A DNA stretch of 64,000 bases from Cephalotrichum gorgonifer (taxonomy: Eukaryota > Ascomycota > Sordariomycetes > Microascales > Microascaceae): NCBI GenBank assembly GCA_900312665.1, contig ONZQ02000001.1, forward strand, positions 3,786,337 to 3,850,336, read 5' to 3'. Shown here in pieces: positions 34,384 through 45,514 of the stretch. The position numbers and the translations under genes were made by a program. Below the pieces are notes generated by a model, which was not told the origin of the DNA, ran no database searches, and was given only the letters and a program-made list of their open reading frames with translations. Numbering within the stretch: position 1 is the first letter of the stretch; every line of letters starts with the position of its first letter.

Positions 34384-36486
34384 ATGAAATTCTTCAGGCG
34401 ATCAAAGGACAAGAAGAAGGACTCCTTCCTGGACGTCCCCTACAGCGGCGGTGGCCGTCGCCCCTCGAACTCTTCTTTCCAGGAACCTCAGTTCAGCCCG
34501 CAATGGACGGGCTACTTGCCCCCGCCGACATACCACTCGGCACGGCTTCTGTCGTACCTCCCGCCCTCTGCCCTCGAGCGCATCTTCGCCTTTACGTCCC
34601 CGCAGTCGCTTGACGAGTCGTACGAGACGTGCGAGAAGAGCTTTGTGGAAAATGCGTGTATGCTATGCGACCTGAGGGATCTGGCGCACTGCGCCCAGGT
34701 GTGCAAGAAGTGGAGGGATAGCGCGAGGAAGCTGCTGTAAGCCCCCGTCTCCCTTACTCTATCTCTCTCCCCCTCTCCCTTGACCCCCTTCCCTCTCGTC
34801 CCCTCGTCGAATCTCATCCAACTTTTTCTGGGTGGGGGCCGGAGAGGGAGAAGCGGGACGGGCGACCCGAGCATTGGGCGCGATTGACTTCGTTTCATTC
34901 GTCTCGTTCGCTGCTTTACTAACTGCCACGCCCGCTCAACAAACAGATACCACAGCATCCGCATCGACTCAGTACATTACTGCGAGCGCGAGGCCTTCCT
35001 CGCCGAGCGCCGCAAGCACCGCAACTTCTTCGACCGCAACGGCGAGCCCGAGGACACGTCACACGTGCGCCTTAAGCTCCTCTGCCGCACGCTGCGCGAG
35101 GACCCCACACGGCTCGGCAAGCTCGTGCGCTTCTTCAAGACGCCCTATATGCTCCGCGAGAGCTCGACGCCTGACCTCGCCCGCACCATCGCCGTGCTGC
35201 CCAACCTACGCTACGTCGACCTGCCCGAGGGACTCTTCTCCGACGACCCGGCCTTCTCTACTCTACGGCTCGAAGTCCAGGCCCGGTGCCGCGACCTGCG
35301 CAAGATGACGTACATGGCCGGCGCTGAGAAGAGCCTGGAGCAGCTGGCCATGGGGAACCTGTGGGAGAACCTCGAGGTGCTGGAGCTAATCAAGGTGAAC
35401 ATGGACCCGCGCATGATGCGCCACGTGCTCGCCGGCCTGTCAAACCTGCGCGCCCTCAAGGTCACCGAGACGAGGAGCTTCTCCGACGAGCTCTTCGCCT
35501 TCAACGAGAACCTCCCGCACTTCCCTGCCCTAGCCGAGATTGTCCTCAAGAAGACCCCCAAGGTCACCGAGGCCGGGCTCAAGGAGTTCCTGAGCCGCCC
35601 CGATGCCGGTTCGGCCCTCCGTGTGCTGTCACTGTGGAAGACGGGCGTGAAGCCCACGCGCCTCCAGGATATCCTCGACTACGCAACGAACCTCAAGACA
35701 CTATCCATCCACGACACCGTCGACGCCGCCATCCCCAGCGGCGCGGGGCTGAGGAGGCTCGCGTCGAGGTCGCTCGAGTCCGTGAGGTTCGAGGTGAGCA
35801 ACAGCTCCGACGACGGGCCGTACTCGAGCGCCGCCGCGAGCCACTACACCTACCTCGCGTCATCCATCCTCGCCGGCGGCCTGCCGCGCCTTAAGTCGGT
35901 CTACGTGCGCGACGTGAACTTCCCCGACCAGCTCATGGGTATCGACCTCCCACCCATCCCGTCGTTCCCCGGGCACAACCGCACGTCGTCCGCCTCGAGC
36001 GGGTGGGGGCCCGGCGGCGGCAAGTTCTCGCCGCCCAAGAGCATGAACGGGTTCCCCCTCCAGCCGCCGCGGCGGGGGGGCGCCGACCCTGCGAACAGGT
36101 TCAGCTCGAACAACCCCTTCGCGGGGACGGGGTCGCTGTCACGCACTCTCGAGGTGTTCACTAAGAGCGACGAGGGGATGGACTGGAGCTTCGTGCAGGT
36201 CAACCCGATTCACAGCACCGGGCCCGGGTCGAGGTTCGGCAAGGCGGGCGGGGGTCAGAGGCCGCAGAGCAGCTATGGGCTGGACACGGATGTCACGGGG
36301 ATGGGGTGGAACTCCGGGGGCGCGAGGAGGAGTATCATGGTTGGGAACGGGACGGGCGGATTCCTCGCGCTGCCGGGTGACAGTGGCGGCGGCGCGGGTG
36401 GAGGAAAAGGGGGAGACGAAGACGCATGGCCTAGGCCTGTGAGCAGTGCCGGTGAGAGGAAGGGAGATCGGGATCTGTGGAGGTGA
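34384..36486 (+). CDS. F-box/leucine-rich protein conserved in filamentous fungi
   Basis: Exons 34384-34736 and 34947-36486 (210 bp intron) give 630 residues. Residues 55-125 form an F-box-like segment, LSYLPPSALERIFAF, with an inserted Cys-containing linker before LRDLAHCAQVCKKWRDSARKLLY. The conserved Trp-Arg near the end is typical. Residues 150-440 contain repeated Leu-rich units (VLPNLRYVDLPEG, LWENLEVLELIKV, GLSNLRALKVTETRS, ATNLKTLSIHDT), a leucine-rich-repeat substrate arm. The C-terminal 180 residues are Gly/Ser/Pro-rich and disordered. The basic start MKFFRRSKDKKK could aid nuclear or membrane targeting. An SCF substrate adaptor role is inferred from the F-box; substrate unknown. 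The join Leu-Leu-Tyr-His-Ser-Ile is phase-correct and keeps the typical RxLLYHSIRI ending of the box. Confidence 0.85.
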
Positions 36487-38458
36487 AGTGTCTGTGATGG
36501 GGACTAGATAGTATTTGGGTCCTGGCGGCCTTCGGGACGGGGATTTTTGGATATGGCACCCCCCCGGTGACGTTGCGGAGGGGGTAGCGTATGCCCGCAG
36601 GCAGGGGTGTTCTCTCTCCTCCGGATCTGTCCAGACCTTTGGAATTTTTTTTATTATTTTCTCTTTCTCTTTCCATTCTTCTTGGCTTCTTGGGTATCTA
36701 CGGGATATGACCAGTTCAAATTGTGGCCTAGAGAGGGGGACAAGCGGGGGGTAGAAGGGGAGCAAGGGCTAGGATACCAGGGAAAATGAAGGGACGGGTT
36801 CGGTACGGAATACAAGAATAGTGAGAAAGGGTAGGGAGGGAAGGGTGGAGGCTGGTTTAGGGGTTGGACTTATTTCGTTTTTTCTTCTTTCCTCTTTCTC
36901 TTTCTGGGATATCAATGTCAGGTACGAAACGAGAACGAGAAGAAGGGCTTTTATTCTTTATTTTTGACATGGCTTTGGCATGCATCTTATCTAACTTGGG
37001 CATAATTGGATGTAACAAATTTCTGGAGAGAAAACGTTTGTTTTTTTTTGGGGGGGGGGTTGGCTGTCCCCTTCTCTTTCTTACATTTCCTTGCCCACTT
37101 TGGAGTTTCCTTCCGCTATTGCTGGTGACCGACCACCCCTGGCTGGGTGGGTGGTTTGAACCACTTCAGTGAATGAGTGGTGTTAGTCCCCCGGGACGGT
37201 CTCCGTCTGGGTATGTTGTCTAGTTTCGTCCCGCCCCCGTTGTTTACACGTGTGCAGTCGGCATCAGTCAGTCCGGGTACCCGACTCCCACCACGCACCA
37301 GACGTGGAGGGGGACACGGTGCTACGGATTACAGAGGAAGGGGAGGGGCCTTCGGATGCGGTGGTACCTTGGAGGTCCGGTGCCGTGTTTCCCGAATTGA
37401 AGCCGAGCGGGGAGTGAGTACTGGTGTGCACTCGCAGGGCAAGGAGGACATCCTCGGCTGGAAGGGGACTCTAACCCGGGCACGTCATGTCACCCTTTTT
37501 GGTGGAGATAAGGGCTAACCGACGTGAAATCGGTTTTCCGAGGTTCGAAGCGGCGGTAATGGGAGAGAGGGGGAGGAGGGGAAGGAAGTCGCGACGCGGC
37601 GCGGTCGCGATCTAAGACACACGTCAAACTAGCTGCGTACATGTCTTGCCTTAGCCTGCCTCCCTGTCTCTCACTGCGCCTCCCCCTCCTCCACCCCCGC
37701 CACTTGCCTGCCTTGCCTGCCCTCGCTCCATTAGTTAACGTTTACCAGCCCATAGACATCCGAGACAAGCGCGCCATCTTTCTACTTCGTGTCCAACGTT
37801 TCGTGTAGAGAAAGGCAGGTGTCAATATAAAGACGGTAGACTCGCCTGGCGGTTTTACATCGCGCGGGGTCATGACATGATGCGGGGGACAGGTGCCTCA
37901 CGTACGAAGTAGGACTTATAACCTCGTGCCCCTGATGTTTCTACGTCCTATCACCCTACGAACACCCCAGAGCTTTGCGCTACGTCTTCGGGAGAAGGAA
38001 GCTTGTTGCACTCCGTCTGATTCCCATATCCACACAGTCAGTCGGCGCTGGTGGGCCTTTACCGGTTCCATCTCCCCTCTCCTTACAACCAAATTGTGGA
38101 GGATATACTTGTAAACCGGATGAACGGAGAGTTGCCCCTCCTAGTACCGGTTTCCATCTCCGTCATAGTGTCTCCCATCATAAACTGACAGGTACGGCGC
38201 GTGAGTCGCGAGAGAGGTCGCGCCACGCTCGTACGAGGCGAGGTCTCACGGGTGTCGTACTCGTACATGCACCGCGCTGCGCTGCGGGGGAGAACTTGGT
38301 TTTATGTGGAGATGGTGTGAGGTCGGCAGTTCTGACTGAGACATTTGTCGGAGAGCCAGAGGGAACACGGTTGTATAAGCGAGTGAATCCCCCCCCCCTT
38401 TCTTCTCTGTCTGTAGTCTCCTCTCCCCGCCGCTCAAAGACAGAGTCTCTTGTTAGGA

Positions 38459-38573
38459 ATCACGAGAAAAACACCGATCATCACGAGAAACACTGGCCAT
38501 CACAAGAAACACCGACCATCATGAGAAACACCAGCCATCACGAGAAACACAGGCCGTCACGGGAGACTCCCGG
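38459..38573. repeat. Minisatellite with a 19-bp unit
   Basis: Five imperfect copies of ATCACGAGAAACACCGGCC, with a sixth decayed copy, lie head to tail. The first copy has two extra A. Units differ by one to four bases, so the array is old. It falls in a frame that could be translated (His-Glu-Lys-His type repeats), but nothing around it supports a gene. Confidence 0.85.
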
Positions 38574-39676
38574 GCCTGGGTCTCTCATTCCCGCCCCATC
38601 CTCAGGCCGGCTGAGTCGTCCCAGAGCCTGGCAGGTCTACCCGCGACGGAAGAAAGACAACCGGGGGGACAGGAAGCAGAAGAACTCAAAAAGGGCCGCT
38701 TACACGTAGCTGGGGGGTGTTTTACCCGTCGGATACAAGCAGCGTGGTGACCTAGACCCAGTATCCATCACCCACCAACATCATATTTCCTGTGCTTTTC
38801 CTTTTCCTCCTCCCGGTCGGCTCCACGCCTCCGGTAGGCGGGGACAGTAACACAGGTTCCAATAAGTCGCAGCTAGCTCCCCCAGTGCCCAGAGGAGGTA
38901 ATGACGAGCATAGCATCTGTACCCCAGCTAGCCGTTTCTGCAGGGATCAACCTCTACACGTGCGAGAACCCAGAGGGAAAGAGAGAGCGAGAGAAAAGGA
39001 AAGAAAAGAGGGGGTAGCGCATGACGCGACTTTCGCGCCATCCGAGGACCTGTCGTGTCGCCCATATCGATAGTGCACTACACAACCAAAATCACAGGTT
39101 CCCAGTTTTGCTTCTTTCTGTAAAAGAAAAGGCGGGGGGAGGGGGCGGGAGTGAGAGACGGGGGAGAAGGGGGAGGCGCAGTTAATGATCTAGACCTGGG
39201 CCTGCTCCTCATATCCAGCGCTAGACGCAAAACAGCTGCATTGTAGCCCAAGATGTAGAGTAATGGGCCTATAAGGCAGGGTCGTCCTAGGATCGACACC
39301 TACGTAGCAATGCCACAATACTATTTTCGTATGCTGCCCTCCCATTTGTTGTTCATCCTAGCTGCTTGGAGACGGGAGACAGCCCCCGGACACCCAAAAA
39401 AATTAGTGGGGGGATGGAGCGGCCGTTCTCCCGGGAGTAGTTGGGCAGGGAGGGGGCAGGTCGGTCCGTGTAAGTGAGACTGACGCTGGTTGACAGCCAT
39501 GGTCCCGTTCAGTCTGCCCCACGCTCATTCTCATAAATCTCGTCTTCTGCGCTGAGCTGACTCCAGCCACGGTGAGGGCTCCTGTCGAGCTCGAACGAGA
39601 GTCAAAAATGCCATGTCTCGAGCCCACGGTAGACCATGTTTTGAAGCCCGTCTTAGGCGGCGGCAGGGAGGAAGTT

Positions 39677-39692
39677 GGGGGGGGGGGGGGGG
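39677..39692. repeat. Poly-G tract
   Basis: Sixteen consecutive G in the gene desert. Homopolymers of this kind also border both assembly gaps in the window. Confidence 0.9.
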
Positions 39693-41804
39693 TCTTAGCA
39701 GTCGGCTAAAGCTCTCAACTGGGTTCGCAGTCTAGACAGACTTACACTGACAAGACAGTTGGCCAGGCTAGCAAATCTGGGGCTGAGTGGGAGAAAAAGT
39801 AGAATGGTCTCGTGGCCGCACGCGTATGAAGCAGAGGGCGGTACGGGAAAGGAAAAGAAGGAAAAAAGGAACACCGGGCCATCCTCGGAGCGACCGGTCG
39901 TGTTGGTTCGAGTCCGCCGGCCGGCCGGCGGTCCGGCTGATAGGGTCGAGTTTCTAAAAGGGGATATCAGGTGAAAGCTATTTCCATCTCGAGTCAATAG
40001 CCCCCAAGAAACCCCCTCCAACCGGAACCATCGATCACAGATAAGCTCACATCTTGCCTTACCCTGCCCTGCCCCGTTCGTGCTCATAGAAATAAGCTTC
40101 CGTGAGACGCCTGTAAGACGGAAACATCAAATCGATCGGAAAGCCCTTGTCCGACTAGGAATCTGACATTGGCAATTAAACAGAATCTTGGGAGGGAGAA
40201 ACTAGATCCGGTGACAGGGAGGAGGGCGCGGGTAAGACGTCTTATTCGTAGAAGAAGAGAAGAAGAAGAAAAATATAGAACTTGCCGTCGTAAATCCTGT
40301 CATGTCATGTCATGGTCTCGAGTTCTGTGTGAGACTTATTGACATCTATGTCTGGTAATACGGACTCGGACTCGTCCGGTCTGACACACGGGCCACCCGA
40401 CGCCGCCGCCATGTTGCTATAATTAATTATTACCCATGTGGCGGGTGGCTCGATGGAGGCTGGAGCTGAGGCTAGAGGTGGTGTTCGTCCATCCTCCGAC
40501 CTATTATTGGACCAGTCGTAGTCTTGTACGGTACGTACCTTTACTCGAACATGTACCAGCGGGGTTTCAGGTCCCCACCCTTGCCTAGGTCAGGACCCGT
40601 TTCGCCCTGAGCACTTCGAGTGCTTATCCTTCCTCGTAGCCGATTGTAGGCAGGATCATCAGGATCGCGAGATGTCGAGTCAGCCCGACCCCAAGGTAAG
40701 ATCAAGCTAGGGACAGCCCCCACATAATGACGGCTGTGCCACGAGGGATCGGTCGGGTGTTGGTGTACATGGCACAGTATCCAACTCTCCGGAGTCCTCC
40801 TCGACAGGAGTACCACCACCACCACCACGCCCCGACAGGAGTTAGCCAAGGCTTGAATGTCGATAGCGCAGATAGGAAAGCGACGAATCGGGTGGCGACA
40901 TCTCAACACCTCACACCGCGCTCTCTTCCATCCGAAGATCATGAAGCACATCCGTTGCTCGAAGCGTTTGGCAAAATGTTTAGGTCCAAGCCCCTACCCT
41001 CCGTCAGTGGCCGAAACAGACAGAAAGAAGAAAGGAACGCAATTATCCCATTCGCTGTTACAAGTTTTGCCCCTCTTCTTGCCGCCCATGCAAAAAACAC
41101 CAGAGCGGTGAGGTGGGTGTGGGGGGACAGCCGACTGCCAGTAGCTTCAGATGGACGGGCTGGGTTTGGAGAGAGAGGAAGCCGTTTCAAGCCTGTGACT
41201 GGCCCCAGTCACCGAAACGAAAGCCTCTCCCCACGTACCCCCCTCCCCCTTCCCCTCTCTCCTCCAACCATCAGCCGCCGTGATTCTCGCCACCCTGTGA
41301 TAGAGCCCAGCCCTGTTTCGACTCCGCCGCCGTCGTGGTCGAAGAAGGGAAAACCGAAGAACCTAAAACTTCGGCAGGGGAATCTTCGAAACGCGACCGG
41401 GGGCATAAGGTTTTGAAGAATAAAAAACATGTCTGTTCGCAATGCCGTTACCATCGCTAATCCTGTCCCCAACGGTTTCTTTGGGTCAGGGTCCCGTACG
41501 GGGCCGGGGTTTTGGGGATCCGATCGCAGGGTCCCATGTAGGAGTACGTCACTAGGGGAAGGTGAGTAATAGAGGATGGGGATAAGGTTGGGCTGTGGTT
41601 TTTTGGGGGTTGGCCATGCGGACATGCCGTGCCATGCCATGCTCCCCCTCGGCTTCGTCCTTTGATAGAGAATCGTCGTTTTAGCCTATTTTTTTTTGGC
41701 CGACACTCTTAGTCTATTCTTCCTTTTTTTTTGGTCCCTGAAGCTGAAGGAAGGAACGGTCAGGATCCTGCAGGTCCATCCTTCCTCCCCAAGCCTCCTC
41801 AGCA

Positions 41805-41818
41805 TACTTGTACAAGTA
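41805..41818. repeat. Perfect 14-bp palindrome made of two overlapping TACTTGTA octamers
   Basis: TACTTGTACAAGTA is its own reverse complement and is the complete form of the dispersed intergenic octamer described in the findings. It could be a dimeric protein-binding site, which is inference. Confidence 0.7.
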
Positions 41819-44347
41819 GTCACAGCGGAGGAACTGTGTTTCCACAAGTATCTACAAGAAGTAAGTGCTTACATGCCGCAGCTCGGCGCAGGAGCACCCG
41901 ATCCTGGACTCGTTATTGGCCAGACCCGCGAGCGAGTCCCCCTCTCTGGATTGCCTCCCTCCCTCCACGGGCCTCTCCCCCTTCCATACCCCTCCTCTCG
42001 AGACAGGACATGTGAGCTGTAGCGTGAAAAAACTATCATCGCACCTGCATCTCGCACGCTGCAGGATGCACGCCAATTGGCCTGAGCGGACTTTGGAGGG
42101 TTACAGCGCGCCAAAAAAAGAAGAGAGTACCTATTATCGACAAGAGGCATTCTTGCCTCCCCCCCTTCTTGAGTGCTTGCGTCGAGCTTAGACTTCGAGT
42201 TGGAGTCGGAGTACGTAGTACGAGTTAGCTTGTATCAGTCCGAAATCAGGCTTGCGGCCGCCCCTGGCGACACACGTGCACGCCTTCGTTGTGGGCATCT
42301 GGTGGCCGATCTTCGCAGCGGACCCATCAATCGGCAGTCGATCGCTGCCCTCATCTTCTCGATGAGTGGCTTTCCTAATACCAGCCAACTCCACCCTGCA
42401 TCTCGGGTTCACATCCAAAATACAAGTAGAAACAAGCACCTGCACGTGTAGGATTTTTTTTTTGCCACCGCCCATCACTTTTGCTTAGTTCCATGATGGT
42501 CGGCGGGCGTTACTGGGTTGGGAAGGGAAAGTGAAGCGCCTACATACAAGTCCACCACTGTTGCTCCATTGTTGGGACCGTGGCTCCTTCCTGTTCCTGT
42601 CGCTCGATCACCCCTCGACCCCGTCGATCCCGATTCCCGGAAGAGGGGCAAGAAAAGGGAACCACCACCGACTGGATGGGCGGGCTGGCGGGACTGACGG
42701 CTGGCGGTTGGTACTTCGCATGACGTTGCAAATGGGGGTTGTTCATGCCGGTGATCCCAAGGGAACAAGCTACCAAATGTCTAGCACTGTACAAGTTAAC
42801 TGCACCAAGTATGCGAATAGTCCCATGTCCCATGTATTACGAGAGCTATTATAGCCCCGACGAATGTTTCGGCTGACGCACGCACACACACACACAGGAG
42901 AATAACTACAAGGCCGCGAAACATTCAGAGCATCATTGATTGATCTGAAGGCTGACTGGTGGCTTCGAGACAGCGCTTCCCCGACCGACCGGACCACGGG
43001 GTCGAAAGCCGTCGAAATGGACTGGTCACATTCAATGTCGCATTCATACCGGCCCCTCCGTATGTACTCTCGTATGAGTAACTATTACCTTGTACGCCGC
43101 CTACACTTGCACGAGCAAGCTGCAAAGAGGAATCCGAATCCCGGTGGATTCATGAAAAATGCTACCGTGTGTCCCGGTGAGAGTCCATTTCTAATTCCAC
43201 CGCTGCCTCGTATTTTTATTAGTTACTCGATCCCTTCCGACCGAACAGGTGGTCCGTGGCGGAAACCTCACGAGGTGCTCATTTCGTTGTCAAGGCAGCC
43301 CCTTGCTGTGGCGCTTCTATCTCTCAATCATGGAGTGGGAGTACGAGTACTCATAGGGTGGTGAACCTTGTGAGCAAGGACAGGCAGCATGGGACTGGGA
43401 CTGATCGAGCCCCTGTGGCGGACAAATGCACAAGTACGAGCACGGAGCACGAGTACCTGCTGCCTCTCTCGTTATTACGACATTATACTCAGTCAGAGTC
43501 GCGCCTGGCCTAGGCCAGACACTGTCGTGGACGCAGGTGTCACCCATCGGCAGGACTAAGACGCCGTGGCCCTTCCCGATGTTGGCGCCGCTGTAAGGTT
43601 TCTATCTGGTGTTTTACATGAAACGACCGAGTCTTGGAGGTTTTGCTTGCCCCAGTCGACTCGCGCTTCGTAGTTGGAGGGAAATCTGAGATACTTCGTA
43701 TACAGTAAGGACCGGTCGAAAACACAGTGGGATAAGTACCCCACCTTTTCTTGTGCTTGTTCGTAACAGTAGGGTCCCCAGGCCTGGGCCGCCTCCACTG
43801 CTCCACCCTGGTCTCCTTCGCCAGGACCAGACCAGGGGAGGTGGTGGGTGTGGGAGAAAGTCAAGCTTGGAACTGGGAAACTGGTCACTTACACGCCCAC
43901 CCCCCCGGCCAAACGAGGACGATATACACACCCTCCCTGCTAGTCCCCTGCCCCAAGTCGAGTGTGACCTTTTTTCCCACGACCCAATTCAAATATCGAG
44001 TGTGCCCATCCCACCTCTCCGCCCTGGATTCCTTCTTCCCACACCCATCCACGCCTTTTTTCTTCTTCGAACTTCCTAAAAGAAGGGCTTGCAGGGGAAG
44101 AAAAAAAAAGCGGACAGGAAGGAAACAATAGGACTTCTTTCCACCTTCCCCCCCCTAGCACCTGTCATGTTTTGTGCCTGACGCCACAAGGACGAGAGTT
44201 TCGAACCTTGACGCCAGAGGTGCCCGACCCTTACCAAACCTTCCCTATCGAAACGTTTCGCCCTCTTACACCGAACACCGGGAAACCGCCAACCCGGCCA
44301 TAACCTTATACCCACAGCAGCTTACGCGGTACGCTTTCCGAAACACC

Positions 44348-45514
44348 ATGGCGACCGTCGTCATCGACACCCCGCAGGCAGGCACGGAGACGCAGCGGTC
44401 CTCTATAAATTACAGGAACTCCCTCCCCGGCGCCCCGAAGCCCGTGTGCCGCCAGAGCCTCGACGAATCCTCTCTAGCAGACCTCTACCACCACCACTCC
44501 TCGAACGACAGCAGCCCCATAATGCAGCCCAAGCACGTCTCCGGCGAGGCCTGCCCGCCCGCCCTGCCGACGCGGAGCAGCCTCCGGGCCTCGAGGCTCC
44601 TCGACGGCATGTCGCTGAAGCTCGACGACGCCGCCGAGTCCGCGACGCTCAGGGAGGCCGCGGCCCCGCACGAGCTGTACCTCTCCTCCGAGGAGGACGC
44701 CTCCTCCTCCGCCTCCGACTTCTCCGACGCCTCTGACTCCGGTACCGACGAGCCCGCCGCGGAGAGCGAGAAGCACAGCCCGGTCGCCGGCGGCGCACGC
44801 AGGAAGCGGAGCCACGAGGACATCGCGAGGGCCGTGCCCTTCGTGTTCGCGGGGAAGCCGACCGTCGTGACCATCACGACCGTCCGCCGGCGGAGCGCCT
44901 CGCAGGCCACCGCCCCCTCGACCTCGACGACCAAGGCCCACATGATGGCCCGCCGCCAGTCCACGTTCGTCGCCCCGCCGCAGCCGCCGAGGTCCGCGAC
45001 CATTGCGGAGCTCGTCGTGGGCTCGGGCCGGGAGAAGCACTACAGCCAGCCGCCCTCGTTCCTCGACACTGACCCCTTCGCCTCGTCGTCGCCGATGGAG
45101 GAGGAGGCCTCGTCGCCCCGTACCTCGGGGGGCACCTCGATGCTGAAGAAGACGTTTGGCATCGTGAGGAAGCGGAGCAGGCCGTTCCTCAACAACCTCC
45201 AGAACTCGTCCCAGACCTTCCTCTCCCATGCCAACCCCTCCTCCGCCTCCCTCGCGAGCTCCGCCTCGGAGGCGGACTCCAACGCGGCCCCCCGCGCCCC
45301 CGCCAGGGCGCGCACGTCGACGCTTCCCTCTATAAATACCAGCCAGGGCCCCGTCACGTACCAGGACATCCTGAGGAACGCCAAGCGGAATGCCACCACG
45401 CCACAGAGCCCCGGGCCCGCCTCACCAGCGTCCCCCGCGCTGCCCGCGGCGAAGAAGAGCAGGATATTATCCGGGCTCTCGATGAGCAGGCGGAGCATCA
45501 GGTCACCAATATAA
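44348..45514 (+). CDS. Disordered Ser-rich protein of filamentous fungi, function unknown
   Basis: A single exon gives 388 residues. Coding is supported by strong C/G third-position bias, which stops sharply at the TAA. No catalytic or structural domain is recognised. Visible blocks are an acidic Ser/Asp patch, ELYLSSEEDASSSASDFSD, at about residue 115; a segment around VPFVFAGKPTVVTI; a basic stretch LKKTFGIVRKRSRPFL; and YQDILRNAKRN. The protein ends with a Ser/Arg-rich tail (SMSRRSIRSPI). I recall similar SEEDAS and FAGKP blocks in other filamentous ascomycete proteins, but no name. Kinase targets such as SPRT and TPQSP are frequent, which suggests phosphorylation. The open frame extends 58 codons upstream to 44174, but the ATG at 44348 sits at the shift from leader-like to coding composition, so I prefer it. 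Confidence 0.7.
   Translation: MATVVIDTPQAGTETQRSSINYRNSLPGAPKPVCRQSLDESSLADLYHHHSSNDSSPIMQPKHVSGEACPPALPTRSSLRASRLLDGMSLKLDDAAESATLREAAAPHELYLSSEEDASSSASDFSDASDSGTDEPAAESEKHSPVAGGARRKRSHEDIARAVPFVFAGKPTVVTITTVRRRSASQATAPSTSTTKAHMMARRQSTFVAPPQPPRSATIAELVVGSGREKHYSQPPSFLDTDPFASSSPMEEEASSPRTSGGTSMLKKTFGIVRKRSRPFLNNLQNSSQTFLSHANPSSASLASSASEADSNAAPRAPARARTSTLPSINTSQGPVTYQDILRNAKRNATTPQSPGPASPASPALPAAKKSRILSGLSMSRRSIRSPI

Larger units (their letters stand above)
36487..44347. other. Gene desert, 7.9 kb
   Basis: No frame in this stretch shows codon bias, domains or splice-joined continuity. The longest (for example 37975-38709 and 40727-41416, +) translate to composition typical of random G+C-moderate DNA. 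It holds a 19-bp tandem repeat (38459-38573), a 16-base G run (39677-39692) and several TACTYGTA octamers, including the 14-bp perfect palindrome TACTTGTACAAGTA at 41805-41818. No transposase, reverse transcriptase, long repeat or tRNA was recognised. Bases 43750-44347 are C/T-rich and are probably the leader of the next gene. Confidence 0.5.

Noticed and set aside
37975..38709. A 244-codon plus frame containing the minisatellite
   Set aside because: No domain, no codon bias, and the composition follows the local DNA; no splice or leader evidence.
39900..39930. GGTTCGAGTCC, a perfect B-box string
   Set aside because: No A box or cloverleaf upstream and the T-stem has a mismatch; taken as chance.
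40727..41416. A 229-codon plus frame in the gene desert
   Set aside because: Random-looking composition with His and Pro runs from simple sequence; no conserved block recognised.
44474..45229. A 251-codon minus-strand frame opposite the disordered protein gene
   Set aside because: Arg/Gly/Leu-rich shadow of the plus-strand coding frame, which has the better codon pattern.
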